Assembly: GCA_023252195.1 (NCBI GenBank) | Contig: JAHEXI010000005.1 | Location: forward strand, 89,999 to 153,998 | Source: Pseudonocardiales bacterium | GTDB lineage: Bacteria > Actinomycetota > Actinomycetes > Mycobacteriales > Pseudonocardiaceae | DNA: 64,000 bases | Direction: 5' to 3' | In this document: piece after piece, positions 42,772-51,447 of the stretch | Layout: every line of letters begins with the position of its first letter | How positions within the stretch are numbered: the stretch's first letter is position 1 | Program-made: the position numbers and the translations under genes | The notes under the pieces: model-generated | Database searches by the model: none | What the model saw: the letters and a program-made list of their open reading frames with translations, nothing else | Told to the model about the DNA's origin: nothing

Positions 42772-43113
42772 CTATGCCGGAGCGAAACCGTCGATCTTGG
42801 CGGCCATGACGAAGTCGCTTTCGGTCAGACCGCCGGCGTGGTGCGTCGTGAAGGTCACCGCCAGCTTGCCCCAGCTCACCTCCAGGTCGGGATGGTGGCC
42901 CTGAGACTCTGCCAGCAGGGCGATCTGGGTAGCCAAGGCGAATGGTTCCCGAAAGTTCGAGAACGTGAAGACCCGACGGATCACTTGATCAGCGTCGCGT
43001 TCCCAGGCGGCATCGATCTGCCGGTGCAGCTTGGCCGCCTGGGCTTCGTCGAGTCGGGCAGAGCCGGGGGCGCAGTCTTTGCAGCTCTGCGTAGCGAGTT
43101 CTGGGGCGCTCAT
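42772..43113 (-). CDS. Pterin-4a-carbinolamine dehydratase
   Basis: A 113-residue protein with the PCD/DCoH pattern. The catalytic His pair is in SQGHHPDLEV. Then comes WGKLAVTFTTHHAGGLTESDF, with the third His. It recycles 4a-hydroxytetrahydrobiopterin after aromatic hydroxylation, or acts in folate or molybdopterin side pathways. The N-terminus has an unusual CKDC pair. No phenylalanine hydroxylase gene is nearby. Confidence 0.88.
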   Translation of the reverse strand: MSAPELATQSCKDCAPGSARLDEAQAAKLHRQIDAAWERDADQVIRRVFTFSNFREPFALATQIALLAESQGHHPDLEVSWGKLAVTFTTHHAGGLTESDFVMAAKIDGFAPA

Positions 43114-43135
43114 ACAATCAAGCTATCCCGCTTGG

Positions 43136-43321
43136 CTACTCGTCGCTGACCTGGATGTCCGCCGCGAGCTCCGTCAACTTCGACGAGTGCTCGCGGGCGT
43201 GGTGGTTGCAGAACAGCAGTTCTCCACCTGAAGGCAGCACTGCTCGGACGCGGGCAGCGGCGCTGCACCGGTCGCAACGGTCGGAGGCAGTCAACTCAAG
43301 GCGGGTAAGCGTGCTGGTCAT
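43136..43321 (-). CDS. Small zinc-ribbon-like actinobacterial protein
   Basis: A 61-residue protein from ATG 43321 behind ggagggagaagcc. The upstream in-frame extension to 43393 is less likely. It has a CDRC pair and a later CNHH that together could bind one zinc ion (pattern C-x2-C...C-x-H-H). It matches small actinobacterial DUF7455-type proteins. Function is unknown. Confidence 0.7.
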   Translation of the reverse strand: MTSTLTRLELTASDRCDRCSAAARVRAVLPSGGELLFCNHHAREHSSKLTELAADIQVSDE

Positions 43322-43538
43322 GGCTTCTCCCTCCGTCGTGCCTGATCTTTGCGACCAGGCCGGGTCAAACCGGCTGCAACTCACGGGAGCCACCCGTCAA
43401 CCCTGACATCGCATCCCAAGGTCCCACTGTTGCAGACGAACGCTGTTCGCGCTGTGTTCCCGAGGTGACCATTGTGTGTCTGGAGCTAGTACCGCACCCC
43501 TGCGCCGTCGCGCGCAAGAGTGAGTCAGGATTGGGTGC

Positions 43539-43553
43539 TGGACACTGTGTCCA
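43539..43553. promoter_or_regulatory. Palindromic operator candidate upstream of the GS-like gene
   Basis: TGGACACTGTGTCCA is a perfect palindrome about a central T, 123 bp before the glutamine-synthetase-like ATG. It is the only clear structure in the roughly 350-bp gap 43322-43675, which otherwise shows no ORF or RNA gene I can support. The form suits a GntR- or TetR-type dimer. Confidence 0.4.
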
Positions 43554-43675
43554 ACAGGGTTTCGGGTCGGAATGTTCCTGCTCCGCTGCTGTTCGTGGCC
43601 GGCGGCGGCGTAGCCGTTGCACGCTAGCCTGGTCACGAGCACGGTTGGCCTGGGCGAGCGGGTGGGAGGATCGAC

Positions 43676-45037
43676 ATGGTCGATGCGCGGGCGTTGGCTG
43701 CGGACCTGGCCGCTTACGGCGTCGTCGGGGTGACCATCGCGTGGGCGGACAACAACGGGATACCGCGCTCCAGGACAGTGCCGATCGCGTCGCTGCCCCA
43801 GGTGGCCACCCGCGGCGTCGGGGTGAGCACGCTGTTCGCCGTGTTCGACACCCACGACGCGATCACCTTCGCCCATCAGGGTCTGGCCACCCCGTCCGGC
43901 GACGTCCGGTTGGTGCCGGACCTGCGTGGGCTGACTCGGCTGGCCGGGCAGCCTGCGTTGGCGTGGGCTCCGGGCCGGCAGATCGCGGTGGACGGCTCGC
44001 CGTGGCCATACGACCAGCGTGGGGTGCTCGAAGCCCAGGTGGAGGCGGCCGCCGCGGAGGGGCTGGAGATCAAAGCCGGCTACGAACTGGAGTTCGTTCT
44101 CACTCAGGCCAGCGATCTCGACGGGGAACCTCGGCTGGCCTACCAGGCCCCTGCCTACAGCCCGCACGCCATGCTGGCGGTCGACGAGTTCGTGGCTGAT
44201 CTGCTGGCTGATCTGGCGGACAACGGCGTGCCGGTCAACCAGCTGCACGCTGAGTACGGACCGGCTCAAATGGAACTCAGCATCGTCGCATCCGATCCGA
44301 TCACCGCCGCGGATCGGCAGCTGCTGACTCGCCAGACGATCCACGCCGCGGCCAGGTCACATGGTCTACGGGCCTGTTTCGCGCCGCTGTTCACGGCTGC
44401 CGGTGTAGGCAACGGCTGGCACCTGCACACCTCGGTGTGGCGGGGCGAACGCAATCTGCTGACGAGCGCCGACGCTGCGCCCGACCGCCCTGGCCCCGAC
44501 GGCGCCGGCTGGCTGGGCGGATTGCTCCGCGACCTGCGCGCACTGGCCGCGATCACAGCGCCGAGCGTGCCGTCACTGGCCCGGCTGCGGCCCGGATACT
44601 TCGCCGGCGCTTACCAGTTCTGGGGGGCGGAGAACCGTGAGGCACCGCTGCGTTACGTCCTCGGTTCGAAGCTGCTCGGCGCCGACCACGCCAACGTCGA
44701 GCTCAAGGTCTCCGATGCCTCAGCCAACCCGTACCTCGCGCTGGCCGCGGTGATCGCGTCTGGGGTGGCGGGACTGCGCGACGACGCCGATCCCGGCGAG
44801 CCGATCCAGGCCGATCCCGGTGGGTGGAGTGAGCAGGACCGCGCGGCCCGTGGCCTCACCCGGCTACCAACTACACCCGCCGAGCAGGAAGAAGCGCTCA
44901 GCGGTTCCAAGCGGCTCACCGCGATGCTCGGTGAGCCGCTGCTCGGCGCGTTCCTCGCGGTGCGCCGGTCCGACGCCGCATGGGCCGCCGACCGGCCGCT
45001 GGACGATGTCGTGGCCGCGCACCGCTGGCGGTATTGA
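43676..45037 (+). CDS. Glutamine synthetase-family gamma-glutamyl ligase
   Basis: A 453-residue protein with the GS fold. A short beta-grasp domain (to about 105) is followed by the catalytic domain: YELEF metal ligands, EYGPAQMELS, GNGWHLHTSVW and the ENREAPLRYV arginine region. It lacks the C-terminal adenylylation-site region of GlnA. The GNGWHLH variant and length resemble the GlnA3/GlnA4 type, which glutamylates polyamines or amines rather than ammonia. Substrate unproven. It has its own promoter region with a palindromic operator candidate. Confidence 0.8.
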   Translation: MVDARALAADLAAYGVVGVTIAWADNNGIPRSRTVPIASLPQVATRGVGVSTLFAVFDTHDAITFAHQGLATPSGDVRLVPDLRGLTRLAGQPALAWAPGRQIAVDGSPWPYDQRGVLEAQVEAAAAEGLEIKAGYELEFVLTQASDLDGEPRLAYQAPAYSPHAMLAVDEFVADLLADLADNGVPVNQLHAEYGPAQMELSIVASDPITAADRQLLTRQTIHAAARSHGLRACFAPLFTAAGVGNGWHLHTSVWRGERNLLTSADAAPDRPGPDGAGWLGGLLRDLRALAAITAPSVPSLARLRPGYFAGAYQFWGAENREAPLRYVLGSKLLGADHANVELKVSDASANPYLALAAVIASGVAGLRDDADPGEPIQADPGGWSEQDRAARGLTRLPTTPAEQEEALSGSKRLTAMLGEPLLGAFLAVRRSDAAWAADRPLDDVVAAHRWRY

Positions 45038-45050
45038 GCCGCCGAGCCGC

Positions 45051-46139
45051 TCACCCCACGGCGTCGCCCGACCATGCCTGCAGCAGCGCCTCGGGAATGC
45101 CCCACCAGCCCAACGGTGTGAGACGCTCGTTCTTGTCGAGGGCGCCAAGGACCTGCCACTGCTCCACGACGGGGATGAACCACCCGGCTAGCACGCGGAC
45201 GTCGTCATCGTCGTCCGCATCGACGATAAATCGGGCGAGGTCCGGGCCGGAGGCCGGCGTGGTGGGTCCGCCACGCGCCAGTCCCGCCACCGCGGCAAGC
45301 CAGTCTTCGTGATCGAGAGCGATCCCGGCGACCTCGTCGGCCGCAATAACGTCAGATGGCTCATACACCGGGTTGATGACACCCGCGGCCAACCGCAGCC
45401 ACAGCCGCGGATCATCGGAGTCCAGATTGTCCGGATCGACGCCACTGTACGCGTGGAGCAGGCTCGTCGACAGCGCCCGGCTCCGCAACGAGGTACGCAG
45501 CCTGCGGCACGCAGCCTGCAGCTCCGAGTCTGGCCGAGGGCGTTCGCCTACCTCGGCAAGGACGTCCCGGAGCTCGCCGGCAGCGGCCCGTTCGGCAGCG
45601 TCCCACTCGGCGAGAAAGTCGTCGTCCTCCTCGTCGAGCAACTCGCCCATGGGCACCCGGCCGTCGGGCAGCGGCGCGGTCATCCACCGTTCCTGCAACG
45701 CCACGTACTCCTGCGTCGCTGCCGGATCATCCGCGACCAGCCGATCAGGGTCGATGGCTCCCGTGCGCAGGGCCGCCTCGAGGTGCGTGACCAGTAAGTC
45801 ATGCAACTCGCGGCCGAGCGGGGTGCGTGCTGATTCCTCATCCCACACGTACATCCCAATGATCGCTGTCGGTTCGGTTCCGGTCGCCTCCAGCCAGCCG
45901 TGTACATCGCCGACAGTGGCTGCTCCGGTACCGATCCGTCGCAGGACGGACTCGGCGGATCCCCAGAAGCCGGCCGACAACGGATTGCCTGCCGCGAGCA
46001 GCTCACGGCGCAAGGTAGGCAGCGCAGCCAGTGCATCCTTCGAGGGCATGGTGAGCATCAGCCGGGCCACATCGCGCCGGGTGAGCTCTGCAGGTGCGCG
46101 GTGTGCTCGAGCCAGCAGCCGCGCAGCATCAATTGCCAC
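45051..46139 (-). CDS. Hypothetical actinobacterial protein
   Basis: A 362-residue soluble protein, mostly helical and strongly acidic in two stretches (LLDEEDDDFLAEWDAAE and VDADDDDDVR). The N-terminal third (LTRRDVARLMLTMPSKDALAALPTL) and a C-terminal W/G-rich stretch (LTPLGWWGIPEALL) are the most structured parts. No cysteine cluster, signal or known catalytic motif is seen. It converges on the GS-like gene with a 13-bp gap and is divergent from the acyl-CoA dehydrogenase gene. I do not recognise a family. Confidence 0.6.
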   Translation of the reverse strand: MAIDAARLLARAHRAPAELTRRDVARLMLTMPSKDALAALPTLRRELLAAGNPLSAGFWGSAESVLRRIGTGAATVGDVHGWLEATGTEPTAIIGMYVWDEESARTPLGRELHDLLVTHLEAALRTGAIDPDRLVADDPAATQEYVALQERWMTAPLPDGRVPMGELLDEEDDDFLAEWDAAERAAAGELRDVLAEVGERPRPDSELQAACRRLRTSLRSRALSTSLLHAYSGVDPDNLDSDDPRLWLRLAAGVINPVYEPSDVIAADEVAGIALDHEDWLAAVAGLARGGPTTPASGPDLARFIVDADDDDDVRVLAGWFIPVVEQWQVLGALDKNERLTPLGWWGIPEALLQAWSGDAVG

Positions 46140-46179
46140 CCACCGATGCTAGGACGCAGGCGAGGGTAGCGTTGTTCGG

Positions 46180-47223
46180 GTGCCGAGCATGGTGGAGCGG
46201 GCCCACATGATCGCGGAGGAAGTGCTGTTTCCAGCGGCCCTTGAGGTCGACGCCCAAGGAGCCATCCCCGGCAGCCATTTAGACCTGCTCGCCGCACAGG
46301 GTTTCTACGGCCTGGCAGGCGACCCCCAGCGCAGCGGGGTCGAGGTCGATTTCCCGTCCTTGATCAGGATTCTTGAGACGCTGTCAAGCGGTTGCCTTAC
46401 CACCACTTTCACCTGGATTCAGCACCACAGCGTGGTACGCGGCCTCACCGGCACGGCGAACGCAGACCTGCGGGAGAAGTACCTCGACGCGGCGATGCGA
46501 GGTGAGCTGCGTGGGGGAGTGTCCTTCGCCGGCGCGATCCCGCAGCCTCCGCGGCTGTGGGCGACGGCCACCGACGGTGGTTGGCTGTTGACCGGCGAGG
46601 CTCCGTTCGTCACCGGCTGGGACATCATCGATGTGCTGCAGATCTCGGCGCGCAACACAGTGCTGCGGGCCGGGCAGTCCACCGGCACCATCGTCACCGG
46701 ACTGGTCGATGCGCAGGCCGGCGCGGGCATCACCGTCGAGCCGCTCCACATGATCGCAGCCCAAGGCAGCCACACCGTCCGGCTCCGGTTCGCGGACTAC
46801 GTCCTACCGGCCGAGAAGGTCACCGCCGAGGTCACGCACTGCGACTTCCTCGCCAACCAGGTGATGAGCTCACGGCGCAGCGCCTGCCTCGCGATGGGCG
46901 TCGCCGAGCGGTGCATCCGGATGATCGGCGAGGCGGGGCGACCCGAGGTCGCAGAGCTACTGCGCACGGAGCAGTGCGGGATCCGCCACCGGCTCGATGC
47001 TGGGCTTGGTGACCCGGAGACGTTGCCAGCAGCCCGCGCCGCCGCGTCTGAGCTCGCCTACCGCGCGGCCGGCGCACTCGTAGTAGCAGTGGGAAGCGCG
47101 GGGATCCTGGCGCGCCAGCATGCCCAACGGCTGGTTCGGGAGGCGACGTTCACCCTCGTCGCCGCCGGCCGACCGGAGATCAAGGACAACCTGCTGAAAA
47201 CGTTCAGCCACGGCCATGGGTAA
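46180..47223 (+). CDS. Acyl-CoA dehydrogenase-family flavoprotein
   Basis: A 347-residue protein with the acyl-CoA dehydrogenase arrangement: N-terminal helices with GFYGLAGDP. The middle beta domain (GVSFAGAI, ATATDGGWLLTGEAPFVTGWD) binds FAD. C-terminal helices follow. It is shorter than typical (about 380), and I cannot find the catalytic Glu or the R-x-G loop with confidence, so the substrate may be unusual. A monooxygenase-like member of the superfamily is an alternative. Confidence 0.7.
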   Translation: MPSMVERAHMIAEEVLFPAALEVDAQGAIPGSHLDLLAAQGFYGLAGDPQRSGVEVDFPSLIRILETLSSGCLTTTFTWIQHHSVVRGLTGTANADLREKYLDAAMRGELRGGVSFAGAIPQPPRLWATATDGGWLLTGEAPFVTGWDIIDVLQISARNTVLRAGQSTGTIVTGLVDAQAGAGITVEPLHMIAAQGSHTVRLRFADYVLPAEKVTAEVTHCDFLANQVMSSRRSACLAMGVAERCIRMIGEAGRPEVAELLRTEQCGIRHRLDAGLGDPETLPAARAAASELAYRAAGALVVAVGSAGILARQHAQRLVREATFTLVAAGRPEIKDNLLKTFSHGHG

Positions 47224-47299
47224 GCTCACGCGGTGAACGGGCCCAGTTGCAGGCAGTGATCATAACTGGGTGACAAGTACCGGGATAAGGGGAGCTGGG

Positions 47300-48934
47300 A
47301 TGAAACGTGCGCCTGCGCTGTCCGTTGGGCCGGTGCTCGCAGCGGTCGCGGCCTTAGCACTGGGATGCTCCGCCGCCACGGGCACCGCTGCGCAGCACGA
47401 CGGTCCCGTCGGCGCGGTCCCCACGGGGTTGGAGCAGTTCTACGGGCAGAACCTGTCCTGGGGCGGGTGTTCCGCGTTCGCCACCACCCCCAGCGACAAG
47501 AAGTCTTACGCTGACCCAGGCCTGCAGTGCGCCTATCTCAACGTGCCGCTGGACTACGCCAACCCGAAGGGCCGGGCGATCAAGGTCGGCCTGCTGCGCC
47601 GACCCGCGTCGGACCCAGCGCACCGCATCGGTTCGTTGGTGATCAACCCTGGTGGGCCTGGCGGGTCTGGGATGAGCACCGCGGCCAGCCTCGCCGACCA
47701 GATCACGAACAACGACATCGGACGACGTTTTGACTTCGTGGGCTTCGACCCACGCGGTGTCGGCTCCAGCAAACCGCAAGTCGTCTGCCGGACCCCAGCG
47801 GAACGCGATGCTGAACGCCTGATGAACCTCAACGTCGACACCTCGCCGGCCGGGGTAGCGCAGACGGAGAATCAGGAAAAGGCCGACGACGCTGGCTGTG
47901 TCACCCGCACCGGACAAGAGGTACTCGCAAACGGCGGCACGCCCGAGACGGTCGGCGACATTGGAAAGCAGGTCCTCGAAAACATCGGCACCCGCGATGC
48001 GGTCCGCGACATGGACGTCATGCGGTCAGCCCTCGGGGATGAGAAGCTCACCTACCTCGGTTACTCCTACGGTACCCGGATCGGGTCCAGCTACGCTGAA
48101 GCGTTTCCCAAGAATGTTCGTGCGATGATCCTCGATGGCGCTCTCGATCCTGCGCAGGACCAGATTGGTGAGCTTATCGACCAGGGCCGAGGATTCCAGA
48201 AAGCTTTTGATGCATTCGCCGCGTGGTGCTCAGCGCGTCCTGATTGTGGCTTGGGACAGGACAAGACCCAGGCTGTGAGCAAGTTCCAAGCCCTTGTTCG
48301 CCCGCTGATCAACAAACCGATCGGTGTGCCCGACGGGCGCAAGCTTTCTTACAGCGATGCCACGATCGGGACCGTTCAGGCGTTGTACCTGTCCGACCTG
48401 TGGCCCACCCTCAACCGTGGTCTGGTCGAACTCACCCAGGGCCAGGGGAACATTTTGATGCGTCTTGCCGACATCTACTATGGACGCGGGCAAGATGGCT
48501 CCTACTCGACCGAGATGGATGTCTTCCAGGCCGTCCAATGCGTCGACAACCCACCGATCAAAGATCCGAACGTGGCCCGCGATATCGACGCCCAATACCG
48601 GAAGGTCGCTCCCTTCCTCGACACCGGTCTACCACCATCGCCGGCCCTTGACAACTGCGCATTCTGGCCCGTGCCGCCCACCGGCGGCCCGCACGATCCG
48701 CATACTCCCGGGTTGCCGACAGTCATGGTGATTTCCACGACCCAGGATCCGGCCACCCCTTACCAGGCCGGCGTGAACCTCGCCCGCGACCTCAATGCAC
48801 GGTTGCTGACCTACGAGGGCACCCAGCACACCGCCTTCCTGCAAGGCAACACCTGCGTCGATGATGCTGGGATCAGCTATCTCGCCGACCTCAAGCTGCC
48901 GACTGAGGGGACCCGCTGCAAACCCACCAGTTGA
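47300..48934 (+). CDS. Secreted TAP-type tripeptidyl aminopeptidase lipoprotein
   Basis: A 544-residue alpha/beta-hydrolase peptidase from ATG 47300 behind aagggga. The signal peptide ends in lipobox LALGC. The oxyanion-hole GGPGGSG comes first. The nucleophile Ser lies in GYSYGTRIG, Asp in TQDPATPY and His in GTQHTAF. The C-terminal TAP-like domain with paired Cys is present. It cleaves N-terminal tripeptides or small esters outside the cytoplasm. A sampled line in its second half (48121-48180) is 57% GC, below the window norm. Confidence 0.85.
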   Translation: MKRAPALSVGPVLAAVAALALGCSAATGTAAQHDGPVGAVPTGLEQFYGQNLSWGGCSAFATTPSDKKSYADPGLQCAYLNVPLDYANPKGRAIKVGLLRRPASDPAHRIGSLVINPGGPGGSGMSTAASLADQITNNDIGRRFDFVGFDPRGVGSSKPQVVCRTPAERDAERLMNLNVDTSPAGVAQTENQEKADDAGCVTRTGQEVLANGGTPETVGDIGKQVLENIGTRDAVRDMDVMRSALGDEKLTYLGYSYGTRIGSSYAEAFPKNVRAMILDGALDPAQDQIGELIDQGRGFQKAFDAFAAWCSARPDCGLGQDKTQAVSKFQALVRPLINKPIGVPDGRKLSYSDATIGTVQALYLSDLWPTLNRGLVELTQGQGNILMRLADIYYGRGQDGSYSTEMDVFQAVQCVDNPPIKDPNVARDIDAQYRKVAPFLDTGLPPSPALDNCAFWPVPPTGGPHDPHTPGLPTVMVISTTQDPATPYQAGVNLARDLNARLLTYEGTQHTAFLQGNTCVDDAGISYLADLKLPTEGTRCKPTS

Positions 48935-48948
48935 GGTGCTACCTGGGC

Positions 48949-50643
48949 TCAGAAGGCTGATGCCGTCAGGCTTATGTCGGCTTTGCTCCAAGCCTGCTGG
49001 AATTGTTTCTCCACGTTTTCCGCTTCAGGGTTCCTGTTCTGTGCCTTCAGCGTCTGGGCCAGCCCGTACAGCGCCCAGCCGTTGTGCGGATGGAGCGCGA
49101 GATCCTTACGGTAAACGGCCCCTGCCTCGCTGATATTTCCGGCTTTGAGCAGTTCAGCGCCGAGAATATGTCGGACCGGGAAGAACCAGTCGGACGGCTC
49201 ATCGTACGCCGTCTGATCCTCCTTGGTGACGGCGTCGCGCAAGAAGGACAGTGCCTCGTCCGGCTTTCCTTCGGCATCGGCGATGCGCGCCTTGGCGACG
49301 AGCACGCCGATCGCGAACATATCGCGGGCAGTATTGTTGCCTGCGCCATAGTCGGTCGGCGTGTTCGTTGACAGTTCCTCAAGCTGGGCGACCGTAGCCT
49401 TTGCATCGTCCACGCGGCCCTTGGCGGTCAGCGCCACGGCTCTGCCGAACAGGTAACCGCCGGTTAACCCATGCAGCTTAGGATTGGGCGCAGGCTCAGT
49501 CAGCATCTCGTCCCACAAGCCGAAGCGAACCATGGCCGTGTAGCGTTCAGAGATTAACCAGTCGAAACCGGGCATTGCCAGCAGCATCTCGTCCGGGATG
49601 ATCTCGCGTGCTTTGCGCACGGCTTCCAGCGTCTCGGCCTTGCGGCCCTCCATCGCTGTCGAGAAAGCGAGGAACTGATAGTTGTGGCCGGTGTACATGG
49701 TGTAGTAATCCAGCGGCTTAGCCCGGGCGTAGTACGCTGCGTCCGCCGCCGCGCCCTCACGGTTGGCCTCGGCAGCGTCTTCGTACCGGCCGACGCGCTG
49801 CATGATGTGAGCGGGCATGTGCTGCAGATGTCCGGCGGCCGGCATCATCCCTCTCAACCGTTCCGCGCAGACGAGCGCTTTTTCGGGATACGGCGAAGCT
49901 TCCATCACGTGGATGTAATAGTGGTTGGCACCCGGATGATTCGGATTCTGCTTCATGACGGATTCCAGCGTCGCAATTATTTCCTCCGTGCCCGGAGCCG
50001 GACTGCCATCTGATGTCCATAGCTTCCACGGCTTCAAGTTCATCATCGCCTCGGCATACATTGTCTGCACATCGAGGTCGCCAGGGAATTGCTGCGCAAC
50101 GCCTTTCATCGCCTCCGCATAGGCATTGAGCACCGGCCCCTCGTTGGTCGGGTCGAGCGGCTGAGCACCGTTGTAGCGCTTGGACACTGCGTCGACCAGC
50201 GCCCGCTCCACCGGGGTGGTGCGCAGCTCGGCCTTCTGCGCCAGTTGTACCGCTTCCCACGCTGCCTTGGCGCGTGGCTGCGCCATGAATGGCACGTTGT
50301 AATTAGGACCGACCGTCAAGGCCACGCCCCAATAGCACATGGCACAAGCGGGATCGACTTGCGCAGCCTTGGCGAAGGAACGTGTGGACTCGTCGTGGTT
50401 GAAAGCCCAGAGGTAACGCATGCCCTGGTCGAAGTACCGTTGCGCGTCCGGCGACGACGTGGTGACCGTGCGGTGGAAGTCTCCCAACCCGTCGAAGAGC
50501 TGCGCTCCCGTCGACCACGCCGCCACGGTCTGCGGTGGACCGGACACTTCATGCGCCGACGGCGCGCTTTGCTGCCCGCACGAGTAACTGCCGAGACCGA
50601 GGGTGGCGACTACCACCACAGCGGCCAGTTTTCCGCGGCTCAT
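48949..50643 (-). CDS. TPR-repeat exported protein, lower GC, probable acquired gene
   Basis: A 564-residue protein with an N-terminal hydrophobic signal ending at Cys22 (LGSYSC, a loose lipobox). A tetratricopeptide-like helical body follows. Conserved spots are YFDQGMRYLWAFNHDES, CAMCYWG, NPNHPGANHYYIHVMEA, HLQHMPAHI and MYTGHNYQFLAF. The His/Tyr-rich segments suggest a ligand or metal site inside the TPR solenoid. Two sampled lines (49921-49980, 49981-50040) are 52% and 58% GC against about 75% in the helicase gene at 54.2 kb. This gene is probably a horizontal arrival. Function is unknown. A CRP-type site lies 67 bp upstream of its ATG. Confidence 0.7.
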   Translation of the reverse strand: MSRGKLAAVVVVATLGLGSYSCGQQSAPSAHEVSGPPQTVAAWSTGAQLFDGLGDFHRTVTTSSPDAQRYFDQGMRYLWAFNHDESTRSFAKAAQVDPACAMCYWGVALTVGPNYNVPFMAQPRAKAAWEAVQLAQKAELRTTPVERALVDAVSKRYNGAQPLDPTNEGPVLNAYAEAMKGVAQQFPGDLDVQTMYAEAMMNLKPWKLWTSDGSPAPGTEEIIATLESVMKQNPNHPGANHYYIHVMEASPYPEKALVCAERLRGMMPAAGHLQHMPAHIMQRVGRYEDAAEANREGAAADAAYYARAKPLDYYTMYTGHNYQFLAFSTAMEGRKAETLEAVRKAREIIPDEMLLAMPGFDWLISERYTAMVRFGLWDEMLTEPAPNPKLHGLTGGYLFGRAVALTAKGRVDDAKATVAQLEELSTNTPTDYGAGNNTARDMFAIGVLVAKARIADAEGKPDEALSFLRDAVTKEDQTAYDEPSDWFFPVRHILGAELLKAGNISEAGAVYRKDLALHPHNGWALYGLAQTLKAQNRNPEAENVEKQFQQAWSKADISLTASAF

Positions 50644-50709
50644 GGTTCACCTTCCCGGTACCAGACGCACGAAGGTCGCGGTGCCTGCTCTCCTGCACCG
50701 GTTGATCGT

Positions 50710-50725
50710 TGTGACGCCCATCACA
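50710..50725. promoter_or_regulatory. CRP/GlxR-type operator upstream of the TPR gene
   Basis: TGTGACGCCCATCACA is a perfect TGTGA-N6-TCACA site, 67 bp from the TPR gene start. It is the second such site in the window. Confidence 0.55.
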
Positions 50726-50869
50726 CATGGTTCCCCCGGGGTGCGAGGCCGTCTATGCGCCGACCGGGCTACGCGTTCGGACATGACTAGAACTACGACA
50801 GTCAGTGCGTAGATCACGCCCCCGAAGATCTCGAGAGGGAGGCTCGGGCAGGGAGGTCGCTGGTATCTC

Positions 50870-50927
50870 GGTTGCAGACCGGCTCACCAGAGGGCATGCT
50901 GACCGCAAGTAGTTGTATTCTGCAACC
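50870..50927. promoter_or_regulatory. Inverted repeat and MarR-like operator before the MFS remnant
   Basis: GGTTGCAGA (50870-50878) and TCTGCAACC (50919-50927) form 9-bp arms 40 nt apart. The right arm belongs to an imperfect dyad, GTTGTATTCTGCAAC (50913-50926), of the type bound by MarR regulators of drug pumps. It lies about 70 bp ahead of the truncated MFS gene. The rest of the 350-bp gap 50644-50996 holds no gene I can support. Confidence 0.4.
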
Positions 50928-50996
50928 AATAAGTGAGTCCGCCGTGACCGTCGCGGCGGAGCATACCGGGCTGGCCAAACACGAAGATCCCTGTTC

Positions 50997-51401
50997 ATGA
51001 CCGCCACCGCGGCGGCGCCGCAGCATCGCACTTCGCCGGGTGCCGCGCCCGGAAGCTTCACGCACCGGCAGATTGTGACGATCCTGCTCGGCCTGATGCT
51101 GGGGGTCCTGCTGGCCGCGCTGGACCAGACGATCGTGTCCACGGCCATCCGTACCATCGCCGATGACCTGCACGGGTTGAGCCTGCAAGCCCGGGCGACC
51201 ACCGCCTACTTGATCACCGCGACGATTTCCACTCCGCTGTACGGGAAGCTATCTGATCTTTACGGGCGCAAGCCGTTCTTCCTCACCGCTATCTCGACTG
51301 CTGCTCTACCTCCGTTTGCATGTCGACACCTCGCTGCTGGAGGTGGAGATCTACCGCCGTGTCTGCCCTGCGCGATTGGGGCCACCGCGGGACCTACTTG
51401 A
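50997..51401 (+). pseudogene. Truncated EmrB/QacA-type MFS drug transporter
   Basis: The first 100 residues are a clear start of a 14-helix drug-proton antiporter: VLLAALDQTIVSTAIRTIADDL (motif D1 region) and YLITATISTPLYGKLSDLYGRKPFFLTAIS (motif A). Homology ends near 51300, after helix 3. The frame then runs through unrelated sequence to 51401. Another frame over 51301-51429 reads like the tail of a different gene, so an internal deletion fused two gene ends. The operator region remains upstream. Confidence 0.7.
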
Positions 51402-51447
51402 CCCCGGCCGGATGGGCACCGCCCTGTAGCACCCGGGCGGCTAGCGC

